Shown here: one piece after another, positions 13,701 through 22,194 of the stretch
Numbering within the stretch: position 1 is the first letter of the stretch
Layout: the number at the start of each line of letters is the position of its first letter
Assembly (NCBI GenBank): GCA_013396915.1
Contig: VWZL01003401.1
Coordinates: 1,073,898-1,137,897, forward strand
Direction of reading: 5' to 3'
From: Stercorarius parasiticus
Lineage: Eukaryota; Chordata; Aves; Charadriiformes; Stercorariidae
DNA length: 64,000 nt
Translations under genes and position numbers: made by a program
Notes under the pieces: generated by a model
The model's database searches: none
Seen by the model: the letters and a program-made list of their open reading frames with translations, nothing else
Told to the model about the DNA's origin: nothing

Positions 13701-16700
13701 ATATCTGCCTTCTTCCTCAGAAAAAAGGCAGCAGAATTTTTCTAGTTCAGTACATCTCAACAAGACCCTGTAAATGCCAGGTTGTGGAAACTGGCAGACA
13801 AGCAAGAAAATGAAAGAGCAAATTACCAAATTATTAGCAAGTGAGAGTTAATTTTAACTGCACACACTACCCTAAATGTCATAAAAATTAATGCAAGTTT
13901 AGTTGTGTGAGAACCTTACTGCTAGCCGCCTGATCACTGTTCAAAAATTTCATCTGGATATTTTATTAAATAACTTCAGAAAGTGAATTAGAAAGAAAGC
14001 CTTGCTGACGAAGTTACTAACAGTGCTTGGACTTTGGACCCATTTGCTAATTCTAGGCCAAAAGGAAGATCCAAGAGGAAGTCTTGGCATAGGCTTGGGG
14101 AACATCATGTTTCTCAGAACTTCTGTTTGCCAGAAAAATTGCAGTATCTTCAGAAGCTGCTGATGTTCCTGTTTTAAATCTTACTGTGCTAGATGTTGAA
14201 GGAAATTGCTTTTCACAGTGCAGAATTGTACTATACAACCTGGAGTCTCAGTTTACAAAAATTCTTTGAAGTAATCTAAGAGACTTGGCTTTGGTCACAG
14301 TATTCACTTAAAAATGCTTCCTCTTTTGTAACTGATCAGATTCTGTTCCCTCCTATTTCACTGATCCAAGCTGCAAAATTCAGATTAAGAATCTGAAATC
14401 ACAATGCCTGCAGCTTTTAAATCTGCACTTATCTTCAGAACCATGCTTCTAACGACACATGCCTGAAGCAACATTCATGTTTAAATTTTGTGATACTTGA
14501 AAAGGCTGAGGGATGCTACACTCAAGATATTGGGTTAAGCCCATCTTTATCCTTACAAAGGACAGCCACAATTAAATCCTTTCAAAAAAACCTTGTCAAA
14601 CTGCCTTTCCAATTTTACTCCATGCTTAAAAGGGCATTTCTTCCACTACAAATCTGGGAGAAAGCTGTCATTTTAAAATGTACGCTTTGCTCAAGATTTA
14701 GGTAACATTATCAGTTTTGGGAGGCTGCTTGGCTAGGACGTTTTTTATTTTCTCCTTCAATAAAAGCCCTTGAGATTCTTCAGGTAGAAATACTTTCCAG
14801 ATCTGGTTTGTTCCTATGTTATGTAGGCTGTTTTCTCCCAGACCTTCTAATTTTTAAAACTCTCTCCATATATTGTGACTTTAAGAAAGCTCTTTGCTTG
14901 AGAGACAAACTATGTCTGCACAGGAAGTCCATGTGCTGCAGCTCAACAGATCAGCATTTTTACAGCACTGAGGACAGCAAGACATTTTGTTTGGCACAAC
15001 ACAAGGAAGTGGGGAAGGGTTTGAAGGTGCAGGACCTCTTACGATGGTACTGAAGGACCACAGATGGTGGAAAGTGCCAAAGCACAGTTTTGTTCGCATT
15101 GCCTGGGGAAAACACAGCCAGGAGAAAACATATCAGATAAACTACTTGTTCCACTGCAAAGGTGAGGTCAGGAGTAAACTAATATATAAGCATGTACACG
15201 AGGGAACAAACTAACGAATTATTTGATCTGAAGAGAGATACAACAGAACCAATTCTCTCAAAAGAACAAACCAAACATTCATACCCTAGGCTTTGCTGCC
15301 TTCTGACAGAAGCACATAATTCAAGCCAGCATTTACCAAGCCCCATATAAGGCTCTAGCAGTTGAAATAATCAGAGAGTCAGCAGATCTCTCCAGATGAG
15401 CATACCATGGGATTTGAGAGTTTAGCCCTTCTGCCTGGGCCCTGCTTGGAACTATGGTGTGGTCAGAAACTAGCGTCAGAGAGCCAGGAGCAGTTTCAGC
15501 TCCTGGTGTCCCCCCTCCACCAAAAGACACAGGGGGTGGGGAGTGGGTGTACAGATCAAGGACTAACATTTCCTCCATATTATAAACAAGTAACAATTTT
15601 CAATGACTCAGCTACATGCCAAATAAAAATAATACATTTATTGAATAAATATATCAATTGTGTATATATATATAAAATGAAATTGCATTTGATTATGCCA
15701 ACAAAATGACCCTAGGAGATTTATTCCTGTATCAAGAAGCATTTACCCATCAAGAAGTTTTACTATCTACGCTCACTTTGTACTTCTCAACAGATAAAAT
15801 GATGAAATGACACATAGACTTTAAAAAAATATATTTTCTAGAGGTATTATATCATTCAAATTTTCATTGCAACAATAAAAACCAGGAGTACGTTTAATAG
15901 CTTACAGTAACAAAATCCAGCATCTCTCTCCAGCATACTTAAACAAATAAAATACTGACTCTGTATTTATGTTCAAGACCTCTACATAATATTAACATAA
16001 ATGTTTTCAAGAACTTCTCAAACTGTCAGGTTTGGGTTTTTTTATCAGACTTTTTGTGAATACAGCAAGCAAGATATTTAACAGCTATTGTTGAACAAAC
16101 ATATCTCTTTTCTACCGAAACAGGACACTGGCACATATGAGAAGCTCTCGTGGTATTATCCACAGAGAACTTCAAAACAACAGAGTCATTACAAGAATAT
16201 TCACTTTTAGCTTGTGCAAGAATACCGACATAAATTACAGTGGCACAGCATAAAAGTTATGGAGAAACGACTGGAGTTATAGTTAAGCAGGAGACGTGAA
16301 CAACGTGAGCACGCTTCAGGTAACTTGCGAAAACAAAATTTGTGACAGTGTGCGCAGACGCAGCAGATTCTCCTGCCAGATCAACATACAGACTGATAGC
16401 GAGTATATCTGGTTAGCCCACCCTTCCACCTTAAAGAGGCAAAGAAAACAATACACACCAATAGAAAAATCTCGCTGTTTCTAAGATGTCTTAACACTGC
16501 AATAAAGTAGCAGTGAAGTAGCTTTCATCAAGGAATACAGCTGCTCTTTCAAAATAAGACACACTCTTGTGTGTATACACACCCTTCTACATAGCTATTT
16601 ACATACACCTACAGGAGACAAAAAGACCAACATAAAATCACATATGTAGATAACTTCTTACCAAACATTAAATTATTTCAAGAAATTAAGCACCATTATG

Positions 16701-19700
16701 TAAATTCTTGTATTTTGAAATTATTGCCTTGAGAGAGTAATGTAAAGCTCATGGAATATACTTTTGCACAGCCCCTTCAATGAATTTTATGTATTTTCCT
16801 ACAAGAAATTCTTCAGAGGAAAAAATCTACTATCACGTAAGTCACACTGCTGTTTTTACAATTCAAAACTTCTAGATGGGAAACATCATAATTTTATAAG
16901 TACATTAAACTGTTTTTTGCTGACAGAGCAATTAAATATTTATTTGGAACATAAAAGTAAATGTTAAATGTAAAGACATGATATAAATGCAGTTTGAATT
17001 TCACTTTTAACAATCTAAACACTTACCTGAAGATTGGAAAGATACTTTGAACAAGACTAGCCTATCAACATATCTTTAGGTTAATTCTATTTACATGTGA
17101 AACCTAAGATAATAAAGAAGTCTAAATACTGAAAAATAAAAAAAGGCGGCAACGTATCTAGAATTTTATCACAAAACACTTTGAAATTGCTTTAAATTTT
17201 GCAATTTCATTTTCTCAAAACATTGTTTATCTTCAGAACAATAACTTGATATTTTCATGATGAAATTTACCGTGACATGTGAACAACCACTCACTCAATT
17301 ATCTGCTGAAGATGCGGGTGAAGAATTTAAATAGATCTAGTGCAATGTGTTGGACTACAACAGTAACACCTAAGATAAGAGAAGGTCAGGCATCTATGTC
17401 CTGCTGCCCAGTAATTACTTCATGACCTAAATTTTTGGTGCAGCATAGTAATTTTCATTTTCTTTCCGTTCTGAACATTTTGCTATCTATTTATACAAAC
17501 ATCCATAGGCCAAAATAACTGCAAATTTCAATTATCAGGAAAAAAATGGTATCTGCTCCAATCTTTCCAATGCATTTTTTCTCTTCTGTCCTCCATCTGC
17601 CATTGTCAGATTAACAGGCTGATAAACAAAGCCAATTTTTCTATTTGATTTGGCTGCTCATCTTGCACATTTTCCTCTTCTCTTCTGCATTCCTGACCTC
17701 ATCAAAGTTCTGGCCCACAGGTCAAATGAGACCCAGTCACCTGCTCATTTTTTTCTGAAAAGCTGGAAAACCAGTCTGTTCCAAATGGCCCACATATGCA
17801 GGAACTGAGTGAACCCCACCTCTGTGGTTGAGAGGGCTTTTTGTGAGCTGCCAAAATAACTCAGAGAGAGGATATTGCATTTGGATAGCTGTCCTTGCAG
17901 GCAGAAAGGTAAAGTCCCTATAAATTCCTAGAGATACCATCCTGAAATTCTTTATATAGTCCTATACATTAGATACACATTGGACTACCTCTGTGTAGTC
18001 ACTATAGAGAGAAGGCGAGAGGCAAGTGACTAGAGACACTTCAGTTAGGGTCCTTGTCTGAATTTTCCTTGAAAGAAGCCTCCCTCAGCAGTTGCGTAGA
18101 CTGAACCTAGCATCTTCAAGCCAGCTGGTCTTTGTGAATATCATGGTATAACAGTCTTCATCACTGTTGGACATGTTTTAGAAGCAGCTAATCGGTATAA
18201 AAATGAAACACTAAGTTTTAGCATCAGAACTATTTACTTACCTTTTCCCACCACAATTACTTTTGTTCAGTCCTCCAACTTGGTTAACTGCAGACCAGGC
18301 TGTGAGACCTACATATGGTAAGGAGGCGGCTTCTGTGTGACTGAGACACTTTGGCTTAAAAGACACCTGAAATAAAAGCAACCGTATCCAAGTCACACAG
18401 CAGATCTTTCGTGACACTGAAATGTTTAAACAAGCTTTACTGAATTGCAGATTGTGTATTCCACATTTTCAACTATCTTCATAACTACCTGGAGTCTAAA
18501 TCAATCCAAGCACTAAGAAATAAACAGTTACTTAGACAATGAAGAAAAAAAATGCCAGTCTAAAATTTTTGGGTTTTGTCTGTTAGCCACATTTTTGAAG
18601 GTTTACCTCGTTTCCACTAGCTACCACAAACTCTGAGAGAGTGCCCTGTTTCCATGGAGGAATTGCTGCCCACACCTAAAACCAAACAGAAAACAACTAT
18701 GAATTTTTGTGACGTAGCACATGATCATACCTACACAGAAAAGTCTTCTTCATTGAAGAAATTTTTTTTCCAATTTGCAGAATGTCTTTACTATTGCTTA
18801 TCAGAAACCAGTACTCTTTACACAAAAAACATCACAAGACTGACTAAATGGACTGTAGAGCTATGTAAATAAATTGTACTATACACTGTGTACAAGACAT
18901 AATTTTTCAAAAACCCTAAACTACTTTCATGCCAAGAAAGCCCACACTGGAGGGGATGAGGCCAGCGGGAGCAGAATCAGAACTTCGTACACTAAAACTG
19001 GTGAAATGTGATAGCAAACTGGTGAAGGTGAAAGCAAACAATAACAGTATTTATGTGGGGACTCACGAAGTGGTTCTTGGGTTATGCCAGAGTTCCTATC
19101 CTAAGTAAGTTACTCAAGAAAAAAATAACTAATCCCTTCCTGTTAGAATTCTGTCTTCAGTCAAAAATGAAGGAGCATCTTGAGTGTGCAGTTATAAATA
19201 AATAAATTCCTCTCTTGCTACCACTGAAATGGACCAAAAATTAAAAAACAAAACCGAAATTAACTTGCAGAAGCAAGTCTGGAAAAGACCGCATTTTTCA
19301 GAGAAAAAACAGTAGGGAAGAAAGCATTCTAGAAATTTACTGTCAGATAGTCCTCATTCAGAGTGTAACAACATTAAAGAAAAAGAATTTTCTTAAGAGC
19401 AAAATGAAAGCTGAACATCTTACAGCATATTTTATCTATACATTTTAGAAACAAAGAGATTGGTGGCATCACCTCATCTCCAGGTTTGAAATAAGACACA
19501 CTCAGTCCACATTCCATAATAACACCAGAGACATCTCGACCAAGTGTTAGTGGAAATTCAGTGTCCACGCTTTTGATTTTCAGGGGATCTCGCTTCATAT
19601 TTAGTGCAGTTGCACCATAACCACCTGCAAAACATGAAATTAACGATGACACACCATACTGTGTTTTCATTTAACTGGACAATTGCAATTAGAAAGCATT

Positions 19701-21877
19701 GTCTGTACCTAATGTGCCTCATTTCTGTTATACATTAAGCATGCAAAAAATCCACAATACTTTATATTTTTACAGAGTTTACAAATAAAGAGCAAATCTC
19801 ATTCTGGCTTATTTGTTCATGAAATGGCTCTCCATCATAAAAATATATAGTATGGAGAACACTGTCAGAAATTCTAAGTCTGCTGGAAATACTCTATTTT
19901 CCAACAGCATCATGTAGCTACAAATCCAAAAGAACTCCAAGCTTTCCATTTGTCTTTTCAAATAGCGTACTGTAAAAAGCAACATGAGCATCATTGTAAA
20001 AAATATTAAGGCACATTCCCTAAGATTAGTAACCTGAACTTCTATTCACAGAATCACAGAATGGTAGGGGTTGGAAGGGACCTCTGGAGATCATCTAGTC
20101 CAACCCCCCTGCCAGAGCAGGGTCACCCAGAGCAGGTTGCACAGGAACGCATCCTGGCGGGTTTTGAATGTCTCCAGAGACACAGACTCCACCACCTCTC
20201 TGGGCAGCCTGTTCCAGTGCTCTGCCACCCTTGAAGTAAAGAAGTTCCTCCTCATGTTTAGGTGGAACTTCCTATGTTCAAGTTTGTGCCCATTACCTCT
20301 TGTCCTGTCACTGGGCACCACTGAAGTGAATTAAGTAAACTAAACAGGTCCAGGGCACAGGCTGAGCACTGGCACTTGGCTGTCTGCAGTGCTCAATTTT
20401 TAGCCTGGTGCCTGGCACAGTTTTGGCTGGGGCCCAGTAAGCAATAGCTAAATGCTGTGAACTCTCAGAATTACCCATCTAAAACTCTGCTCAGCCTAAA
20501 AAAAAAGTCTGCATTCGGGCATGTATGCCCTTTCAAGTGTTTGGACAAGTCTGCCTAGGTGCCCTATTATGCTAGAGTTTTAATAGTGAAAAGAAAAGAA
20601 ACAGACACAAAAGCAGGACCTTGAAAGCAGGATGAAAGTGTAGTTTCTTCCAAATACTTTTACAGATTCAAAATATTAGTTGCACTTCAAGTGGGTCATT
20701 CAACAGGAATCCTCAGATAGCAAATGTCCCATAACCAAACCCACAACTACATACAAAGATTTTTAATAATTAATTTATTAGAGACCCCAAACACAAATTA
20801 CAGCTCTGTCGATAGGCTTCCTGCAGGTATCTCTGCATGCGCTCCTGAATCTGATTTGATATGCAAGATTACTTCTCAACATAAAATATAAGATTGTCTA
20901 CTACTGCAACTTCCTTCTTCTACTTTGGACATTGAAATCGAGGAAAAAACTGGTTAAATGGGTCGAATACAAAGAGTTAGTTAGTCAAAAATGTAGAGGA
21001 TAGGAGGTACGCAGATGACAATTCAGGATGAAGACGCATGACGACAAACAGCATGGTTTGGACTAGGTCACATGTGCCAACTTTGAGCTAACTTCGACCT
21101 TCAGCCCTGTTCACATCAAAGAGATGGGAAAATCCAGGACCTCTCAGGGGAAACGGCTGCTCCTTGGAAGGGCGAGTCTCTTGGTCAAGAGAGTACAACC
21201 ACCCAGATGGTGGGGACAGGGGAGAAGGCCAGGAGGCAAACCCTGCCATGGTTAAGCTACTATCAAAGGGAAGCTGACTTGGGAACTTCGAGCCTGCAGA
21301 GGACAGCAATTAGTCACTCAGATTAAAAGCTTCCCCCCGCAATACACACACTCTCCTCTTCAGAAAGGCTTTTTGTACCGTTTTTACCTAAGAACTTGGG
21401 AAAGGAAGTGTCAGAGATGGGTTTCCCACAGGGACAGGGCACAACAAGTGCTTCAACGGGGTCCCTCTTGACACTGCCGCGACAGGTGCCCCCCGGGGCA
21501 GGCTGGTGACAATGTCTCCACAGTTTTGGACGCCGCGGGACACGTGGAAGCCGCGCTCCTAAGCACACCCCCTGCCATCACGCCAGCCAGGCCCCGGCCC
21601 CTCGGGCCCGGCACTTACTTCTCATGCTAAGGTCGATGGGGTTCAGGCTGGCGGCATGAACCTTAATGATGACCTCGTTGGGGAAGTGGATGGTGGGGAA
21701 CACCATGTCCCGGGTGAAGCGCAGCACGTCGTTGCGGCCGTACCGGTCTATGACCCAGGAGGGCATGGCGGACAGCGCCCGCGGAGAGGTGCGGAGGCGG
21801 CGGACCGGCAGCGGCTGCACGCCCGCCCGCGCCGCTCCGCGCAGCGCCCGCCCGCTCGCCGCCCCCCGTGATAGCAT
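7652..21877 (-). CDS. RTN4IP1: RTN4IP1, mitochondrial NAD(P)H oxidoreductase (gene span, exons 1-8)
   Basis: Reticulon-4-interacting protein 1 (OPA10). Family knowledge: a mitochondrial, zinc-independent medium-chain dehydrogenase/reductase of the quinone-oxidoreductase type that binds NADPH and is linked to coenzyme Q synthesis, respiratory complexes and optic atrophy. Eight exons on the minus strand (21877-21619, 19624-19473, 18675-18607, 18366-18242, 13106-13058, 11512-11376, 9302-9119, 7744-7652) have GT-AG borders and compatible phases. They join into 356 residues that align throughout with human RTN4IP1 (396 residues) as I remember it. The first 40 or so residues are Arg/Ala/Ser-rich without acidic residues, as in a mitochondrial presequence. 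Residues about 48-160 form the GroES-like N-terminal domain. Residues 203-218 hold the glycine-rich nucleotide-binding loop GASGGVG. The start is the first ATG in frame, with a purine at -3. The last exon (about 35 codons in human) was not found; it may lie left of the window. The gene is divergent from QRSL1. Confidence 0.95.
7745..9118 (-). other. RTN4IP1 intron 7
   Basis: 1,374 bases, GT-AG, AT-rich, no repeat recognised. The open frame at 8352-8660 lies wholly in the intron and resembles no known family. Confidence 0.9.
9119..9302 (-). CDS. RTN4IP1: RTN4IP1 exon 7 (residues 264-325)
   Basis: Encodes [20 protein letters not shown], then [16 protein letters not shown] and a GVTVGSK block. 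The D-NVGG motif marks the cofactor-domain core. Acceptor GTCTGCAG, donor GTATTT. Its 184 bases complete Leu264 and end in phase 0. Confidence 0.95.
9303..11375 (-). other. RTN4IP1 intron 6
   Basis: 2,073 bases, GT-AG. The only recognisable content is a MIR SINE remnant near 10,900-11,070, in the sense opposite to the gene. Confidence 0.9.
10900..11071 (+). repeat. MIR SINE remnant in RTN4IP1 intron 6
   Basis: Contains AGGCAAGTCACTTAACTG, then CAGTTCTTCCCTCTAGAAGA, then CTAACCTCACACAGGATTTC and a TTCATGCTTTGTAAATG tail. These match the core and 3' half of MIR (GGGCAAGTCACTTAACCT, CAGTTTCCTCATCTGTAAA, CTACCTCATAGGGTTGT, CATGTAAAGCGCTTAG) in order and spacing. Confidence 0.75.
11376..11512 (-). 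CDS. RTN4IP1: RTN4IP1 exon 6 (residues 219-263)
   Basis: Encodes [20 protein letters not shown] and then [15 protein letters not shown]. The LGAD-VIDY motif is typical of the second half of the MDR cofactor domain. Acceptor TTTTTAG, donor GTACGT. The 137 bases end with two bases of codon 264. Confidence 0.95.
11513..13057 (-). other. RTN4IP1 intron 5
   Basis: 1,545 bases, AT-rich, with runs of TTAAATATT-like sequence near 11,900-11,960. No repeat family or gene recognised. Confidence 0.9.
13058..13106 (-). CDS. RTN4IP1: RTN4IP1 exon 5 (nucleotide-binding loop, residues 203-218)
   Basis: A 49-base exon encoding [16 protein letters not shown], the first beta strand and glycine-rich loop of the Rossmann fold that holds the NADPH phosphates. 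It completes Arg202 with its first base. Acceptor TTTTACAG, donor GTAATA. The preceding intron, about 5.1 kb, is the longest measurable in the gene. Confidence 0.95.
13107..18241 (-). other. RTN4IP1 intron 4
   Basis: 5,135 bases between the exon carrying AASLPYVG and the exon carrying the nucleotide-binding loop. AT-rich with a short TA repeat at about 15,660. No gene or clear transposable element seen. Confidence 0.9.
18242..18366 (-). CDS. RTN4IP1: RTN4IP1 exon 4 (residues 161-202)
   Basis: Encodes [20 protein letters not shown] and then [13 protein letters not shown], the helix leading into the Rossmann domain; [12 protein letters not shown] is characteristic of MDR quinone reductases. 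Acceptor TTTCAG, donor GTAAGT. The 125 bases end with two bases of the Arg202 codon. Confidence 0.95.
18607..18675 (-). CDS. RTN4IP1: RTN4IP1 exon 3 (residues 138-160)
   Basis: A 69-base exon in phase 0 at both ends. Encodes [16 protein letters not shown] followed by VVASGNE, nearly identical to the human segment. Acceptor TTTTAG, donor GTAAAC. It forms part of the substrate-binding surface of the N-terminal domain. Confidence 0.95.
19473..19624 (-). CDS. RTN4IP1: RTN4IP1 exon 2 (residues 87-137)
   Basis: Acceptor TTTTGCAG. Encodes [14 protein letters not shown], then [12 protein letters not shown] and FKPGDE, all hallmark blocks of the family's GroES-like domain. The donor is GTGATG after GAT GAG. 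The 152 bases close the split Ser87 codon and end in phase 0. Confidence 0.95.
19625..21618 (-). other. RTN4IP1 intron 1 with CR1 insertion
   Basis: 1,994 bases, GT-AG. It contains a 5'-truncated CR1 at 20,046-20,326. The right end of the intron, from about 21,450, becomes GC-rich as it enters the CpG island of the shared promoter. Confidence 0.9.
20046..20326 (-). mobile_element. CR1 LINE, 5'-truncated, in RTN4IP1 intron 1
   Basis: Reading left to right, the sequence starts with the reverse complement of the CR1 3' end (TCACAGAATCACAGAATGGT), then GGTTGGAAGGGACCTCTGGA and CATCTAGTCCAACCCCC. On the minus strand an open frame of about 75 codons shows CR1 ORF2 C-terminal motifs [16 protein letters not shown] and [10 protein letters not shown]. 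The element has the same orientation as RTN4IP1 and is truncated at about 20,326, so only the extreme 3' end of the LINE remains. Confidence 0.93.
21619..21877 (-). CDS. RTN4IP1: RTN4IP1 exon 1 (start codon, presequence, residues 1-86)
   Basis: Starts [10 protein letters not shown] and runs through the motif [10 protein letters not shown] to NPIDLSMR, matching the human N-terminal catalytic domain from MPAWVIDKYG onward. The segment upstream of MPSW is Arg-rich and acid-free, fitting a mitochondrial targeting peptide. The donor is a perfect GTAAGT at 21618-21613, leaving one base of the codon for Ser87. Upstream the frame stays open, but only non-ATG codons occur before 21877 within the CpG island, so this ATG is the best start. 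Confidence 0.93.
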
Positions 21878-22027
21878 GGCTGGGGGAGCCGGGCCGGGCC
21901 ACGCAGCGAGCACCCCCGCGGGATCGGGCTGGGACGCGGTAGTTCCCGCTCCCCTCAGCCACAGAGGCCCGGCCCAGCCCGTCCCGGCCTGCCCTACCCT
22001 CCTCCCTCGCCCCGGCGGCACCCGCGG

Positions 22028-22032
22028 CCAAT
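22028..22032 (+). promoter_or_regulatory. CCAAT box 1
   Basis: GGCCAATGGGC, a good NF-Y type match, about 150 bases from each start codon and well placed for a divergent promoter. Confidence 0.65.
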
Positions 22033-22058
22033 GGGCGGCCGTCTTCTTTCTGGCCTAG

Positions 22059-22063
22059 CCAAT
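22059..22063 (+). promoter_or_regulatory. CCAAT box 2
   Basis: AGCCAATGGCG, 31 bases after the first CCAAT, about three helical turns. Such spacing is common in NF-Y-driven bidirectional promoters. Confidence 0.65.
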
Positions 22064-22084
22064 GGCGCCGCTGGGTGTTGCGGC

Positions 22085-22095
22085 AAGATGGCGGC
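22085..22095 (+). promoter_or_regulatory. YY1-type element AAGATGGCGGC
   Basis: A perfect match to the AAGATGGCGGC core that, in vertebrates, sits just downstream of many transcription starts of mitochondrial and ribosomal genes and binds YY1. Its orientation favours QRSL1 and suggests a QRSL1 start near or just upstream of 22,085. Confidence 0.7.
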
Positions 22096-22144
22096 GCCCA
22101 GACGACGCGCCGGGAGAAGGGTCGCGGGGGACCGGCGGGCGTGA
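22088..22144 (+). CDS. possible upstream ORF in the QRSL1 leader (18 codons)
   Basis: The ATG inside the YY1-type element opens an 18-codon frame, rich in Arg and Ala, ending at TGA 27 bases before the QRSL1 ATG and out of frame with it. It is present in mRNA only if transcription starts upstream of 22,088. Translation is not shown; it would be a regulatory uORF, not a functional protein. Confidence 0.3.
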   Translation: MAAPRRRAGRRVAGDRRA

Positions 22145-22170
22145 GGTGGCGGGGAGCGGGGGGGTCCGCT

Positions 22171-22194
22171 ATGCTGCGTGCATCCCTCCGAGAG
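22171..22194 (+). CDS. QRSL1: QRSL1 exon 1 (residues 1-8)
   Basis: Encodes MLRASLRE, matching human MLGRSLRE. The ATG has G at -3. Donor GTGAGC, phase 0. It is too short to stand out as an open frame and is placed by homology and splice phase. Confidence 0.93.

Larger units (their letters stand above)
21878..22170. promoter_or_regulatory. bidirectional promoter, RTN4IP1 (-) and QRSL1 (+)
   Basis: Only 293 bases separate the two divergent start codons. The interval is GC-rich, has no TATA box near either gene, and carries two CCAAT boxes and one YY1-like element. This arrangement implies shared regulation of two nuclear genes for mitochondrial proteins. Transcription starts cannot be fixed from sequence alone. 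Confidence 0.85.

Noticed and set aside
20091..20321. 76-codon minus-strand frame in RTN4IP1 intron 1
   Set aside because: This is the CR1 ORF2 tail ([16 protein letters not shown]), not an exon.
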